A stretch of 64,000 bases of DNA, taken from NCBI GenBank assembly GCA_963843805.1, contig CAWJLY010000009.1, positions 682,001 to 746,000 on the forward strand, in the 5' to 3' direction. This document shows, one piece after another, positions 19,751 through 28,374 of the stretch. The first letter of the stretch is position 1. Each line of letters starts with the position of its first letter. The position numbers and the translations under genes are program-made. The stretch comes from Ideonella_A sp963843805 (GTDB lineage Bacteria > Pseudomonadota > Gammaproteobacteria > Burkholderiales > Burkholderiaceae_C). The notes below the pieces were generated by a model. That model worked only from the letters and a program-made list of their open reading frames with translations. It was not told the origin of the DNA and ran no database searches.

Positions 19751-20247
19751 GCTGGTGCCCCTTCAGACCCGCGCAGGGCGCCCGCGACACGCTGCATGGC
19801 GACCAGCGCAAACAGCATCATGCCCAGCGTCGCGGGCATGTAGTACAGCCAGTTCGGAATGCCCAGAGCGGCGGTACTGAAACTGGCTGCCCGTTTCAGG
19901 AACAGCCAGCCTCCCCACAGGAAAACCAGCGCGAAGCCGAGCACGATCAGTTCGTTGACCAGCTGCAACGCGCGCGCAGCGCCACCGCGCAGGCGCAACA
20001 GCAGCAGGTCGACCTTGATGTGTTTGTCGTGTTGCAGCAGCAACGGCACGGCCAGGTAGACCACGCCGAGCCCGGCATAGCGCGCCAGTTCTTCGGCCCA
20101 GGGCAGACCCAGCGCGAAGAGATTGCGCGCCGTTACCTGAACCACGATGAAGGCAGTCATCACCGCGAGCAGCACCATCGCCACGCCTTCAAACAGGCGG
20201 CACAACCGGGCCAGCATGCCGGTTTTCAGCAGATCGTTGTCGTTCAT
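19747..20247 (-). CDS. dctQ: TRAP transporter small permease DctQ
   Basis: A 166-residue protein with four predicted membrane helices (about 16-38, 50-70, 88-112 and 130-150) and the family signature LPWAEELARYAGL. DctQ pairs with DctM to form the membrane domain of a TRAP transporter. The last codon overlaps dctM by ATGA. It is separated from dctP by about 120 bases, a usual gap where the abundant binding protein is followed by a weaker membrane-subunit message. Confidence 0.9.
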   Translation of the reverse strand: MNDNDLLKTGMLARLCRLFEGVAMVLLAVMTAFIVVQVTARNLFALGLPWAEELARYAGLGVVYLAVPLLLQHDKHIKVDLLLLRLRGGAARALQLVNELIVLGFALVFLWGGWLFLKRAASFSTAALGIPNWLYYMPATLGMMLFALVAMQRVAGALRGSEGAPA

Positions 20248-20366
20248 TGCTTGTCCAGCGTGTTGCGCGCGCTGCCGGTGGTGTCAGTGACTCGACCGCC
20301 ACGGACGTGCGTTTCCATTGCGATGCAAGGTTGATCTCGCATCTTCGCCCCCATGCGCGAAGCGAG

Positions 20367-21386
20367 CTATTTCACCGCGGCGATTTCCTTGTACAGGTCG
20401 CCGTAGGTGGCGGCAAATTTGTCGTTGACATCCTTGTGCACGGCCGCCTTGAAAGCGTCGAGCTTCAGGCCCTCGGCCGGGCCGATGACGGTCATCTTCA
20501 ACTCCTTCAGCTTTGCCGTCTCGTCGTCTTCCGATTTGCGAACCATGTCGGTGGCGCGCTTGCGTACCTCGTCGGCGGCCTTGGTGACCGCCGCCTTCAT
20601 GTCGGATGACAGGCCCGACCAGGTTTTTTCGTTGATGACGATCAGCTGCGCATTCATGATGTGGCCGGTTTGCATCAGGTGCGACTGCGCCTCGTAGAGC
20701 TTGGACGACAACACCACATTGACCGGGTTCTCCTGTCCGCTGACCACGCCGGTTGCCAGAGCGGTCGGAACCTCGCTCCAGTCGACCGGCACCGGGACCG
20801 CGCCGAGCCCCTGGACGGTGGTGGTGTAGATCGGGAACGGAATGGCGCGGATCTTCACGCCCTGCAGGTCGCTTGGCTGATACACCGCCTTCTTGGCAGT
20901 CAACTGCCGGGTGCCGAAATAGTAGCCATACAGCACGCGAACGCCGGCTGCCTTTACCAGGCCGTCGTTGAGCTTTTTCATCACCGGCGAATTGACATCG
21001 ACAACCTTCATCAGATGGTCGACATCACGATAGAGATAGGGGGTGTCGAGCGCCGCAAACGGTCCGTACAACGAACCGATGCCGGCAGCCGTGTTGTGTG
21101 ACAGCGCGATGGTCCCGGTCGACACCGCTTCGGCCAACTCTTGCAGTTTGCCAAGTTGCGACGACGGATAGACCGTTACCTTGATCTGGCCGTTGCTGTG
21201 TTTGGTCAGCGCCTCGGCGAACCAGTTGGCCTGCATGCCGGCCGCGCTGGTCGGCGGATTCATGTGGCCGTAACGAAATTCGATCGTCTTCTGCGCGTGG
21301 GCTGGCAACGCCAACCCGACCAGCGCCGCACAGGCAGCAAGGCCGACGATGCGGCGGCGGGCGAACGGCGTGACAAGAATCTGCAT
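20367..21386 (-). CDS. dctP: TRAP transporter substrate-binding protein DctP
   Basis: A 339-residue periplasmic binding protein of the DctP family. An N-terminal signal peptide (RRRIVGLAACAALVGLALP) has a likely cleavage after AHA, and mature QKTIEFRYGHMNPPTSAAG follows. The core helix segment GVKIRAIPFPIYTTTVQGLG holds the arginine that clamps the ligand carboxylate. QENPVNVVLSSKLYE is also a family signature. Substrates of this class are organic and sugar acids. With a sugar-acid kinase and RuBisCO-like enzyme downstream, a C4-C6 branched sugar acid is the likely cargo, which is inference. Confidence 0.9.
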   Translation of the reverse strand: MQILVTPFARRRIVGLAACAALVGLALPAHAQKTIEFRYGHMNPPTSAAGMQANWFAEALTKHSNGQIKVTVYPSSQLGKLQELAEAVSTGTIALSHNTAAGIGSLYGPFAALDTPYLYRDVDHLMKVVDVNSPVMKKLNDGLVKAAGVRVLYGYYFGTRQLTAKKAVYQPSDLQGVKIRAIPFPIYTTTVQGLGAVPVPVDWSEVPTALATGVVSGQENPVNVVLSSKLYEAQSHLMQTGHIMNAQLIVINEKTWSGLSSDMKAAVTKAADEVRKRATDMVRKSEDDETAKLKELKMTVIGPAEGLKLDAFKAAVHKDVNDKFAATYGDLYKEIAAVK

Positions 21387-21434
21387 CTCTGTCTCCTTTG
21401 TGGTGTACCGGCTGCTCTTGATTTGCGCCAGCTT

Positions 21435-21448
21435 GTGAGGAGCCTCAC
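21435..21448. promoter_or_regulatory. Possible operator palindrome between dctP and the LacI-type regulator
   Basis: GTGAGG, two bases AG, and CCTCAC form a perfect 6-base dyad in the divergent promoter gap. LacI-family proteins bind such short dyads, so this is a candidate operator for the neighbouring regulator. There is no second copy in the gap, and LacI operators are usually somewhat longer. Confidence 0.3.
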
Positions 21449-21497
21449 CTTAATGTCCAATCCCCGACATCGCAATCTCGTGCCATGATGGTTTTTG

Positions 21498-22529
21498 ATG
21501 GAAATTGAACGCAGTCGTGTTGTCGACCTGGCACGCCAGGCCGGGGTGTCGACAGCCACCGTTGACCGTGTCCTGCATGGCCGCGGCGGCGTGCGCCCGG
21601 CCACCGCGCAACGCGTCTTGCGTGCGGCAGCGCAGCTGCAGTATCTGCCGGAGGCCGACCTGTGGCGGGCGCTGCAACCGCCGCCGATGGAGCTGGCCTT
21701 CTTGCTGCCGGCCGGCACCAACCGCTATCTGCGAATGCTCGGCGACAGCATCGACGTTGCCGCCGCCGGGCTGGCACCGTACAACGTGCGTTGCCGAGCC
21801 CACTTCATCGACAGCTTCGATCCGGCCCGCGTGGCCGCCGCTCTGCGTCGCCATGGCCGTCGGGCGCAGGGCTTGGCTTTCATGGCCCTTGAACATCCGC
21901 GTGTTCGCGATGCCGTCGATGAACTGGCGGCTCAGAAGGTTCCGGTAGTCACACTCATTTCGGATCTTTCTGAGTCGCGCCGAGTGGCCTGCGTCGGGCT
22001 CGACAATGATGCCGCCGGCCGTACCGCGGCGACGCTGATCGGGCGCTTTCTTGGTGGGCGCAATGGATCGGTGGCGATGATTGCGGGTTCGTTGTCGTAC
22101 CGTGGCCACGAAGAACGCGAACTCGGCTTCATGAGCGTGATGCAGCAGCAATTTCCGCATCTCCATGTGGTCGGCGTGCGCGAAGGCCGCGACGATGCGC
22201 AGACCAACTACCGCCATGCCTGTGCATTGCTCAGCCAGCATCCCGAACTGGTCGGGCTTTACAACATCGGCGGTGGCGCTGAAGGCGTCGGCCGTGCGCT
22301 GCGCGAGCGGCGCGGCAGCGGGCGGGCTGTATTTGTCGCTCACGGTCTGACACCCGATACCCGGGCGCTGCTGATCGACGGTACGCTCGACGCAGTGATC
22401 AACCAGCATCCCCAGACGATGATCCTCAACGCGGTCCGAATTTTCACCAACCTGCGCGACCGGCGCGACGCGACAGCCGGTGTCGAGCCGATGCGGATCA
22501 GCATCGTCTTGCGGGAAAACCTGCCGTGA
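21498..22529 (+). CDS. LacI-family transcriptional regulator
   Basis: A 343-residue LacI/PurR-type regulator. The N-terminal helix-turn-helix and hinge read VVDLARQAGVSTATVDRVLHG, with the expected small residues at the turn. A periplasmic-binding-protein-like sensor domain (about 65-340) follows, with VCVGLDNDAAGRTAA-like sequence at the inter-domain region and IAGSLSYRGHEERELGF for ligand binding. It is divergent from the TRAP-VOC-RLP-kinase operon and is its likely local regulator, sensing a sugar-acid intermediate. The ATG at 21498 is preceded directly by an in-frame TTG that could also start translation. Confidence 0.9.
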   Translation: MEIERSRVVDLARQAGVSTATVDRVLHGRGGVRPATAQRVLRAAAQLQYLPEADLWRALQPPPMELAFLLPAGTNRYLRMLGDSIDVAAAGLAPYNVRCRAHFIDSFDPARVAAALRRHGRRAQGLAFMALEHPRVRDAVDELAAQKVPVVTLISDLSESRRVACVGLDNDAAGRTAATLIGRFLGGRNGSVAMIAGSLSYRGHEERELGFMSVMQQQFPHLHVVGVREGRDDAQTNYRHACALLSQHPELVGLYNIGGGAEGVGRALRERRGSGRAVFVAHGLTPDTRALLIDGTLDAVINQHPQTMILNAVRIFTNLRDRRDATAGVEPMRISIVLRENLP

Positions 22530-22623
22530 GTCGCGCCGCTTGCTGTCGCTCAACGGTTCGGGGTATTCCTCCCGAGCGGCAAGGTCATGCGGTCGCCGAC
22601 GATCTTCGGGGTCGGGCCGGAAC

Positions 22624-22935
22624 TCAGGTGGCGTCCTTGCGCAATTTCTCGAACACCGGTCGAAAATCGTAGGTCGGATAAAACTCGGTCGAAAATGCAC
22701 CCCACGCGCATTTCTCGAGCGCCAGATTGACCTCTCGCAGGCGATGGCCGGGAACCCGCAGGGTGGCGACCTGGCCAATGCCCATCATCACGTACCAGCT
22801 GACGACTTCGATCCCTTCAGGCGGAAAGTGCTTCCAGAATCCGGTCGACTCGAGCCGGGCATTGATCTCGCCCAGATTCTTGTCCTGCTGGTGGCGCAGG
22901 AATACGGTCAGCAGGATTTCGCCATCGTTGGTCAT
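22624..22935 (-). CDS. Conserved hypothetical protein (103 aa)
   Basis: A compact 103-residue protein (MTNDGEILLTVFLRHQQDK..., GIEVVSWYVMMGIGQVATL, CAWGAFSTEFYPTYDFRPV). The pattern of alternating strands and the VVSWYVMMGIG core suggest a small alpha/beta ferredoxin-like fold. It looks like a protein conserved in proteobacteria, but I cannot name a family or function. It is transcribed alone, convergent with the LacI-type gene. The internal ATG at 22935 is preferred to an earlier one because the conserved-looking sequence starts there. Confidence 0.65.
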   Translation of the reverse strand: MTNDGEILLTVFLRHQQDKNLGEINARLESTGFWKHFPPEGIEVVSWYVMMGIGQVATLRVPGHRLREVNLALEKCAWGAFSTEFYPTYDFRPVFEKLRKDAT

Positions 22936-23013
22936 GGGCGGCTCGCTCGAAGTTGGCAAGCGCACAGTCTATGAGCATCCATGGCGTGTCGGCGGCACCG
23001 CCGTTTGCGCTGG

Positions 23014-23784
23014 TCAGCTGGCTTCGACTGCCGGCTCCGGCAGGGGGAGGTAGCCCGGCAAGTGCCGAGCCGCCGATGCGTCGCGCCATCGCTGCAACAC
23101 ATGAAATGATGCAAGGGTAACAGCCCAGCAGATCCACGCCGTCCACAACGAATGGCTGGCATGGTGGGCGCCGCGGATCAGCTGCACCCAGCCGAGGACC
23201 AGGCCGATGCTCACGGTCAAAATCAACCAGATCAGCGCTGCACGCGGCGCCGATCGGCGCAAGACGAAGTACCCGGCCAGAAAACCGAACGCCGTCGACG
23301 CGTGGCCCGAAGGAAAACAGCCGCCAGGCCCGCCATCGTGCTGACCAGGCAACCAGTGCGAGACATGATGGGCCAGGCCGCCGCCGAATTCGGCCATCGA
23401 CCACGGGCAACTCGTCAAGCTGAAATGCTTGAGCAGGGGAATCAACCCGATGCAGAAAAGCGTCGTCCCCAGCCACCAGACCTTGTCGCGTTGGGTCAGG
23501 GTTGCCAACAGCCGTGGCGGTCTCCAGATGCTGATCACCAAGATGCCGAACAGCAGCCAGGCCACGTTTCGCATGCCGTTGTGCAGCAGACCCGCCGTCA
23601 GCCAGTGATCGCGCCAGGGGAAACCCAGAGGCGTTCCGAACAACCGCGTCAGTGGCAGGTCGAAGCCGATCGCATCCCACGCGATCAGCGCTGCCAGTGC
23701 GATCGCCAGCGGCCAGAGGTCGGTGGCGATCGAGCGCCGCGGCAAACCCGACATGCCGGCATCGATGTGCTGGCTGCGCTTCAT
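23014..23784 (-). CDS. PAP2-family membrane phosphatase
   Basis: A 256-residue integral membrane protein with about six helices and all three PAP2 active-site motifs: LKHFSLTSCPW, GCFPSGHASTAFGF (PSGH) and RGAHHASHSLWTAW, in which the final His is the nucleophile in SR-x5-H-like form. PAP2 enzymes remove phosphate from lipids such as lipid A, undecaprenyl diphosphate or phosphatidylglycerophosphate. The ATG overlaps the eptA-like stop (ATGA), so it is translationally coupled to a lipid A phosphoethanolamine transferase. That favours a lipid A phosphatase or phosphotransferase role. An alternative is undecaprenyl-diphosphate recycling. Confidence 0.88.
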   Translation of the reverse strand: MKRSQHIDAGMSGLPRRSIATDLWPLAIALAALIAWDAIGFDLPLTRLFGTPLGFPWRDHWLTAGLLHNGMRNVAWLLFGILVISIWRPPRLLATLTQRDKVWWLGTTLFCIGLIPLLKHFSLTSCPWSMAEFGGGLAHHVSHWLPGQHDGGPGGCFPSGHASTAFGFLAGYFVLRRSAPRAALIWLILTVSIGLVLGWVQLIRGAHHASHSLWTAWICWAVTLASFHVLQRWRDASAARHLPGYLPLPEPAVEAS

Positions 23785-25499
23785 TTGCGGCAATCGGCGG
23801 CTGCGTCGAAAGCCTTCTCGTAGGCGCTGGTCTGCACCTGCAACAGGCCGAGCACGGAATGAAACAGATGATCGTGCGAAACCGGTTGCGAGGCGACACG
23901 CTTCAGGCAGACGCGGTCGATGCTGAAATTCTTCGCGAACGATTCAGAAAGCCACCAGACCATCGGAATTCGGGTCTGTTCATCGGGCGCAATTGCGTAC
24001 GGGATGCCATGCAGATACAAGCCCTTCTCACCAAGCGATTCACCGTGATCGGAGACGAAGATCAAGCCGGTGTCGAAGCGCTCAGACTGGTTCTTCAGAA
24101 AGTCGATCGTTCTGGCCACCACGTGATCGGTGTACAGCAACGCGTTGTCGTAGGCGTTGACGACCTGCTGGCGCGAACATCGACTCAGGTCGGCGCTTTC
24201 ACACGCCGGCTCGAAGCGCTTGAAGCCATCGGCGTAACGCTTGTAATAGGCCGGGCCGTGATTGCCGAGCATGTGCAGCACGACAACCAGGTTGCCTTTT
24301 GCATCGCGAGCGATGGTGTCGAGCCCGCGAAGCAGGATGTCGTCGAGGCAGCGGCCATCGGCACACAAGCCCGGCACTTCGGACCGGTCCAGTCGCTGTT
24401 CGGTCAGATCGGCGCAGACGCCTTTGCAGCCCGCCTGGTTGTCGCGCCAGACGACATCGAAGCCGGCACGAGCCAACACGTGCAGCAGCGAATCGCTGTT
24501 GCGGATGCGGTCTTCATCGTAATCACGGCGACCGATTGCCGAGAACATGCAGGGCAGCGAGGTCTCGGTGTTGGTGCCGCACGATCGCGTGTCCGGGAAA
24601 TTGATGACGTCGAGCGCGGCCAGTTCCGGAGTCGTCTGTCGCTGGTAGCCGTTCAGGCCCCAGTTGGCCGCGCGAGCGGTTTCACCGACAACGACAACGA
24701 ACAAGGCAGGTCGCTGATGGGCGGCCCAGGCCGGGCCCAGGCGGGCGTCGGTGCCCACCGGCGTGCGCCGGGTTCGACCAGCGGTCCGCTTGTCGGCGAT
24801 CATCGCGCGACTGAATGAATAGACCACGTTGGCCGGCGTGATCAGATAGCGCAGTTCCTTCTGGTTGCGCATCAGTGACGAGACGTCCTGAAAAACCGCC
24901 AAAAGACAGGCGAGCAGCACCAAGGCCGAGCCGATCAGCCATGCCAGCCGCATTGCGACAGCCCGCCGCCAACTGCGCCGCTCGATTCGAACCCGCCAGA
25001 TCAGCAGCAGCGGCAGTGCACCGTAGAACATCAGGTGGAGCAGCAGACTGAAACCGAGCAGTTCGCCGGCTTCGGCCAGATCGGTGTGCAACACGTTGCG
25101 CGCCATCGTCGGATCGATGTAGACACCATACTTTTGCATGTAATAGGTGGCGCAGGCGGCTGCGATGACCAGCAGGCTCAGCACACTGCGGCCGATCCAG
25201 GGCGTCATCAGGAGCCCGAGCAGCAGCGAATGCAAGGCCACCAGCATCAACACGAGCGCGCTGGCGAATAGCCAGCTCGACAGATCGCCGATGGATCGCC
25301 CGGCGAGGGCGGCTGTCAGGAACGACTGGTTGTTGGCGAACGCAAAAAACAGCGCGACGCAGAAGATCAGCATTTCAGCCGAGAGCGCTGGACGGGTCAG
25401 CCAGGACCAGCGAGCCCGGCCGGGGCGCGCCGGACGGGATACCGTCGTTGCGATCATGGGTGGTGGGGTCGGCGGGAAACGGTCGATCGCTGGGGCCAT
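23781..25499 (-). CDS. eptA: Phosphoethanolamine transferase, EptA-like
   Basis: A 572-residue inner-membrane sulfatase-fold transferase. Five hydrophobic segments fill the first 220 residues. The periplasmic domain carries FVVVVGETARAANWGLNGY, in which the Thr after GE is the catalytic nucleophile, then CGTNTETSLPCMFS, NQAGCKGVC and FVSDHGESLGEKGLYLHG for zinc binding. EptA adds phosphoethanolamine to lipid A phosphates, lowering negative charge and raising tolerance to polymyxin-type peptides. It lies about 135 bases downstream of a PmrAB-like kinase gene and overlaps the PAP2 gene. A second in-frame ATG 14 codons in is a possible alternative start. Confidence 0.9.
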   Translation of the reverse strand: MAPAIDRFPPTPPPMIATTVSRPARPGRARWSWLTRPALSAEMLIFCVALFFAFANNQSFLTAALAGRSIGDLSSWLFASALVLMLVALHSLLLGLLMTPWIGRSVLSLLVIAAACATYYMQKYGVYIDPTMARNVLHTDLAEAGELLGFSLLLHLMFYGALPLLLIWRVRIERRSWRRAVAMRLAWLIGSALVLLACLLAVFQDVSSLMRNQKELRYLITPANVVYSFSRAMIADKRTAGRTRRTPVGTDARLGPAWAAHQRPALFVVVVGETARAANWGLNGYQRQTTPELAALDVINFPDTRSCGTNTETSLPCMFSAIGRRDYDEDRIRNSDSLLHVLARAGFDVVWRDNQAGCKGVCADLTEQRLDRSEVPGLCADGRCLDDILLRGLDTIARDAKGNLVVVLHMLGNHGPAYYKRYADGFKRFEPACESADLSRCSRQQVVNAYDNALLYTDHVVARTIDFLKNQSERFDTGLIFVSDHGESLGEKGLYLHGIPYAIAPDEQTRIPMVWWLSESFAKNFSIDRVCLKRVASQPVSHDHLFHSVLGLLQVQTSAYEKAFDAAADCRK

Positions 25500-25635
25500 G
25501 GTCGCAGGAGCGGTCCGCTGGGAAGGGGAGATTCAGGTCTTGCGGCCGCCGAACAAGATACGCGCCTGAAGCCGGACAAGGCGCTGCAGAGAATTGACAC
25601 GCGCATCATGATCCACATGGCGACTTAAGCCGGGC

Positions 25636-27033
25636 TTAAGGCTTTGGATCACGGGGGTCTTCCGGGAAAGCTGAAACCGGTGGAGCGACCGGCAGTCCGG
25701 GAAACGCCACTTCGACCTGCAGGCCGCGGCCTGCAGGCGACCTGTCCAGCCACACCTTGCCCCCATGGCGATCGGCTATCGCTCGTACGATCGCCAGGCC
25801 GAGACCACTGCCGCTGTCGTCGGTGCCTGATTCCGACTGATCCCCGCGGTAGAACCGATCGAAGACGCGGTCGTACTCTGCGGGTGCGATGCCGGGGCCG
25901 TTGTCGACGATGCAGAGTGTCGGCCGGCCGGCACGCCGCGTCGCCTGCACGTCGACGACACCACCCGACGGCGTATATCGCAATGCATTTTCGATCAGGT
26001 TGTTGAGCAGGACAGTGAGTTGCTCGGCGTCGCCCGCCACGACAATGCCTGAATCGACCTGTGCGCCGAGATCGATGCCACGGTGATCGGCCTTGATGCT
26101 CAGGTGACCAACCACCTCGCGGACCAGCGCCCCCAGATCGACCTGCTGCAGCCGCATCGGCTCGCCATCGGGGCCGCAGCGCGCAACCTGCAGCAATTGT
26201 TCGATCAGCCGCTGTGTCCGTTCGACACCCGAGCGGAGTGCCAGCATCGACTGCTTCCGGGTTGTCTCGTCGCTTGAGCGTTCGAGCAACTGCAACTGCA
26301 GGCGCAGGGCGGTAGCCGGCGTGCGCAATTCGTGGGCGGCGTCGGCCAGAAACTGTCGCTGCCCTGTCAGTGCCGCTGACAGGCGTCCCATCAAACCGTT
26401 GACCGAGGTGACGATCGGCAGAATCTCGCGTGGCAGTCCGCTGGTGGGAATCGGCTCCAGCGAGGTCTCGCTTCGGACCGCCACGTCACGTGCGGCAGCG
26501 TCGAGTGAGCGCAAGCCGCGGCGCAGCGCGAAGATCATCAGCGCGCTGGCGACCACCACCAGCAACAACATCGGCGGCAGCACCGCGGCGGCCGATTCGC
26601 CGGCCATCTGCTGCCGCGACGATGCCAATTGGGCAGCCTGCGCAACGCCGCCGTCCCGCACCACGGTGAAGACGATCCAGTCTTGTCCGCTCACCGTTTT
26701 TCGCTGCAACCCTGGGGTGTCGGTGAATGGCAGATCGATGGCCGGATCGGATGTGACGACGCGCTGACCGTCGCGACTCCAGATGATGGTCAGGATGTTG
26801 CTGTCGTTGGTCATCGGACTGGCCACGGGCACCTCTGAACTCGATTCGCCAAGCGACCGGCCTGCCGAACGGTGATGTGACAGCACCGCGCCGGCGACGT
26901 TGCGCAGGTCGGCGTCGAAGACCTCGTTCATTTCTTCGAGCGTCACCACATAGCCGACCATGGAGACCAGCAACAATCCCAGGCACAACGCGCCCGAAAC
27001 CCAGATCAGCAGAAATCGTTCGATTGATCGCAT
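25636..27033 (-). CDS. Two-component sensor histidine kinase, PmrB/QseC-like
   Basis: A 465-residue membrane kinase. One helix is at about 8-30, a periplasmic sensor at 31-150 and a second helix at 152-172, followed by HAMP-like sequence. The DHp box is FLADAAHELRTPATALRLQL with the phospho-acceptor His. The catalytic domain has N box NNLIENALRYTP, G1 DNGPGIAP and G2 GSGLGLAIV. Its start shares one base with the regulator stop (TGATG). With eptA and PAP2 downstream, the arrangement resembles pmrAB-eptA, where the kinase senses cations or antimicrobial peptides. The ligand here is not deducible. Confidence 0.9.
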   Translation of the reverse strand: MRSIERFLLIWVSGALCLGLLLVSMVGYVVTLEEMNEVFDADLRNVAGAVLSHHRSAGRSLGESSSEVPVASPMTNDSNILTIIWSRDGQRVVTSDPAIDLPFTDTPGLQRKTVSGQDWIVFTVVRDGGVAQAAQLASSRQQMAGESAAAVLPPMLLLVVVASALMIFALRRGLRSLDAAARDVAVRSETSLEPIPTSGLPREILPIVTSVNGLMGRLSAALTGQRQFLADAAHELRTPATALRLQLQLLERSSDETTRKQSMLALRSGVERTQRLIEQLLQVARCGPDGEPMRLQQVDLGALVREVVGHLSIKADHRGIDLGAQVDSGIVVAGDAEQLTVLLNNLIENALRYTPSGGVVDVQATRRAGRPTLCIVDNGPGIAPAEYDRVFDRFYRGDQSESGTDDSGSGLGLAIVRAIADRHGGKVWLDRSPAGRGLQVEVAFPGLPVAPPVSAFPEDPRDPKP

Positions 27034-27693
27034 CAGCCTTCGGTGACCCGATAACCCACGCCGCGAACGTTCTTGATCAGTGCGCCGCCGAGCTTCTTGC
27101 GCAGGTTGTGCAGGTGGACTTCGATCGCATTGCTACCCACCTCTTCGCCCCAACCGTAGACAGACTCCTCGAGCTTTTCACGCGACATGACGGCACCTGG
27201 CCGCTGCATCAGGGTTTCAAGAAGTGCAAATTCCTTCGCCGAAAGCTCGATCGGCACGCCGTCGCGCAGCACCGAGCGGCGCATCGGATCGAGCGTCAAG
27301 CCGCCGAATTTCAGCAGTGGCGAGCCGCTGCCGGCGCGGCGGCGCAACAGTGCACGGACTCGCGCGACCAACTCGTCGAGGTCGAAAGGCTTGAGCACAT
27401 AGTCGTCGGCACCGGCCTCCAGACCGGCGATGCGGTCGCCGACCGTATCGCGAGCCGAAGCGACCAGCACCGGTATCGGATTGCCACCGCTGCGCAGGGC
27501 GGCCAGGATTGCCATGCCATCCTTTCTCGGCAAGCCGAGATCGAGTATCGCCAGGTCGTGGACTGCCGTTGGCCAGCGACAACTCGGCCGCCCGGCCGTC
27601 GGTGACCCAGTCGACCGCGAAGCCGGCCTGCAGCAGACCCTGGCGCACCGCGGCGCCGATCATCTGGTCGTCCTCGATCAGCAGGATTCGCAT
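27033..27693 (-). CDS. OmpR/PmrA-type response regulator, one apparent frameshift
   Basis: A winged-helix response regulator of about 220 residues. The receiver begins MRILLIEDDQMIGAAVRQGL with the acidic pair. After one apparent surplus base near 27571 it continues in another frame with VHDLAILDLGLPRKDG (phospho-acceptor Asp), then the conserved Ser/Ala and Lys of VLVASARDT and DDYVLKPFD. The DNA-binding domain has LSAKEFALLETLMQRPG and NAIEVHLHNLRKKLG and ends GVGYRVTEG. It is the partner of the overlapping kinase and a probable activator of the eptA-PAP2 genes. Confidence 0.87.
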
Positions 27694-27769
27694 GGTTCAC
27701 GGCGCATCATGCGGATTGCCGGGCCGTGTTTCAACAACGGGTCGATTCAGCCGAACCGATGCAAACCCG

Positions 27770-28374
27770 TCATTGCCTCGGGCCTCGGGCACCGGCGTTG
27801 CTGTCGGAAGGGGTATCACCGAGCGCGATATCGAGCAGCATGTCGGCTGCCAGCACCGCCAGATCGGCGCGCAGCGCATCGCTGCTGATCTGCGCCGGCA
27901 CCAGCAGATGCGCGGCGATCTTGAAGCGGTGCCGGGTGCCGACATCGCTGCCGACCAGTTCGGTGTGCAGGTGCTCGATGCTGATGTGGCGGTCGGCCAG
28001 CATGCGAGTCAGGCTGGCGACGATGCCCGGTTTGTCGTCACCGACCAGTTCGAGCGAGACGCCGCGCAAGCCACCGCCGACCCGGCCCGATTCGCTTTGC
28101 GCAATCGCCACCCGCAGTCCGGCCGACTCGCAGGCCGCGCAGCGCGGCCGACAAGCGCCTCGGCGTTGTCGTGCGGCACCTCGAAATGCACCATGCCGGC
28201 AAATTCGCCGGCCAGCCGCGCCATCCGGCTGTCGGTCCAGTTGGCGCCGAAACGCTGCGCCTTGTCGGACAGCAGGCGCACGATGCCGGGCCGGTCCGGC
28301 CCCATCACCGTGACCACCAGCGACGCATGGGTCGACCGCGTCGGATCGTTCTGCAGCACCGGTTTGCGGGTCAT
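27770..28374 (-). CDS. GcvR-like double ACT-domain protein, one apparent frameshift
   Basis: About 200 residues with two ACT domains: SLVVTVMGPDRPGIVRLLS in the first and GVSLELVGDDKPGIVASLTR in the second, an arrangement like GcvR, the glycine-cleavage-system repressor accessory protein. An apparent shift near 28140 separates them. The ATG at 28374 is a plausible start, but the frame runs on without a stop from the upstream formyltransferase. The two may therefore be fused, or a further indel may hide the stop. Possible role in one-carbon or glycine regulation, consistent with a formyltransferase neighbour. Confidence 0.65.
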
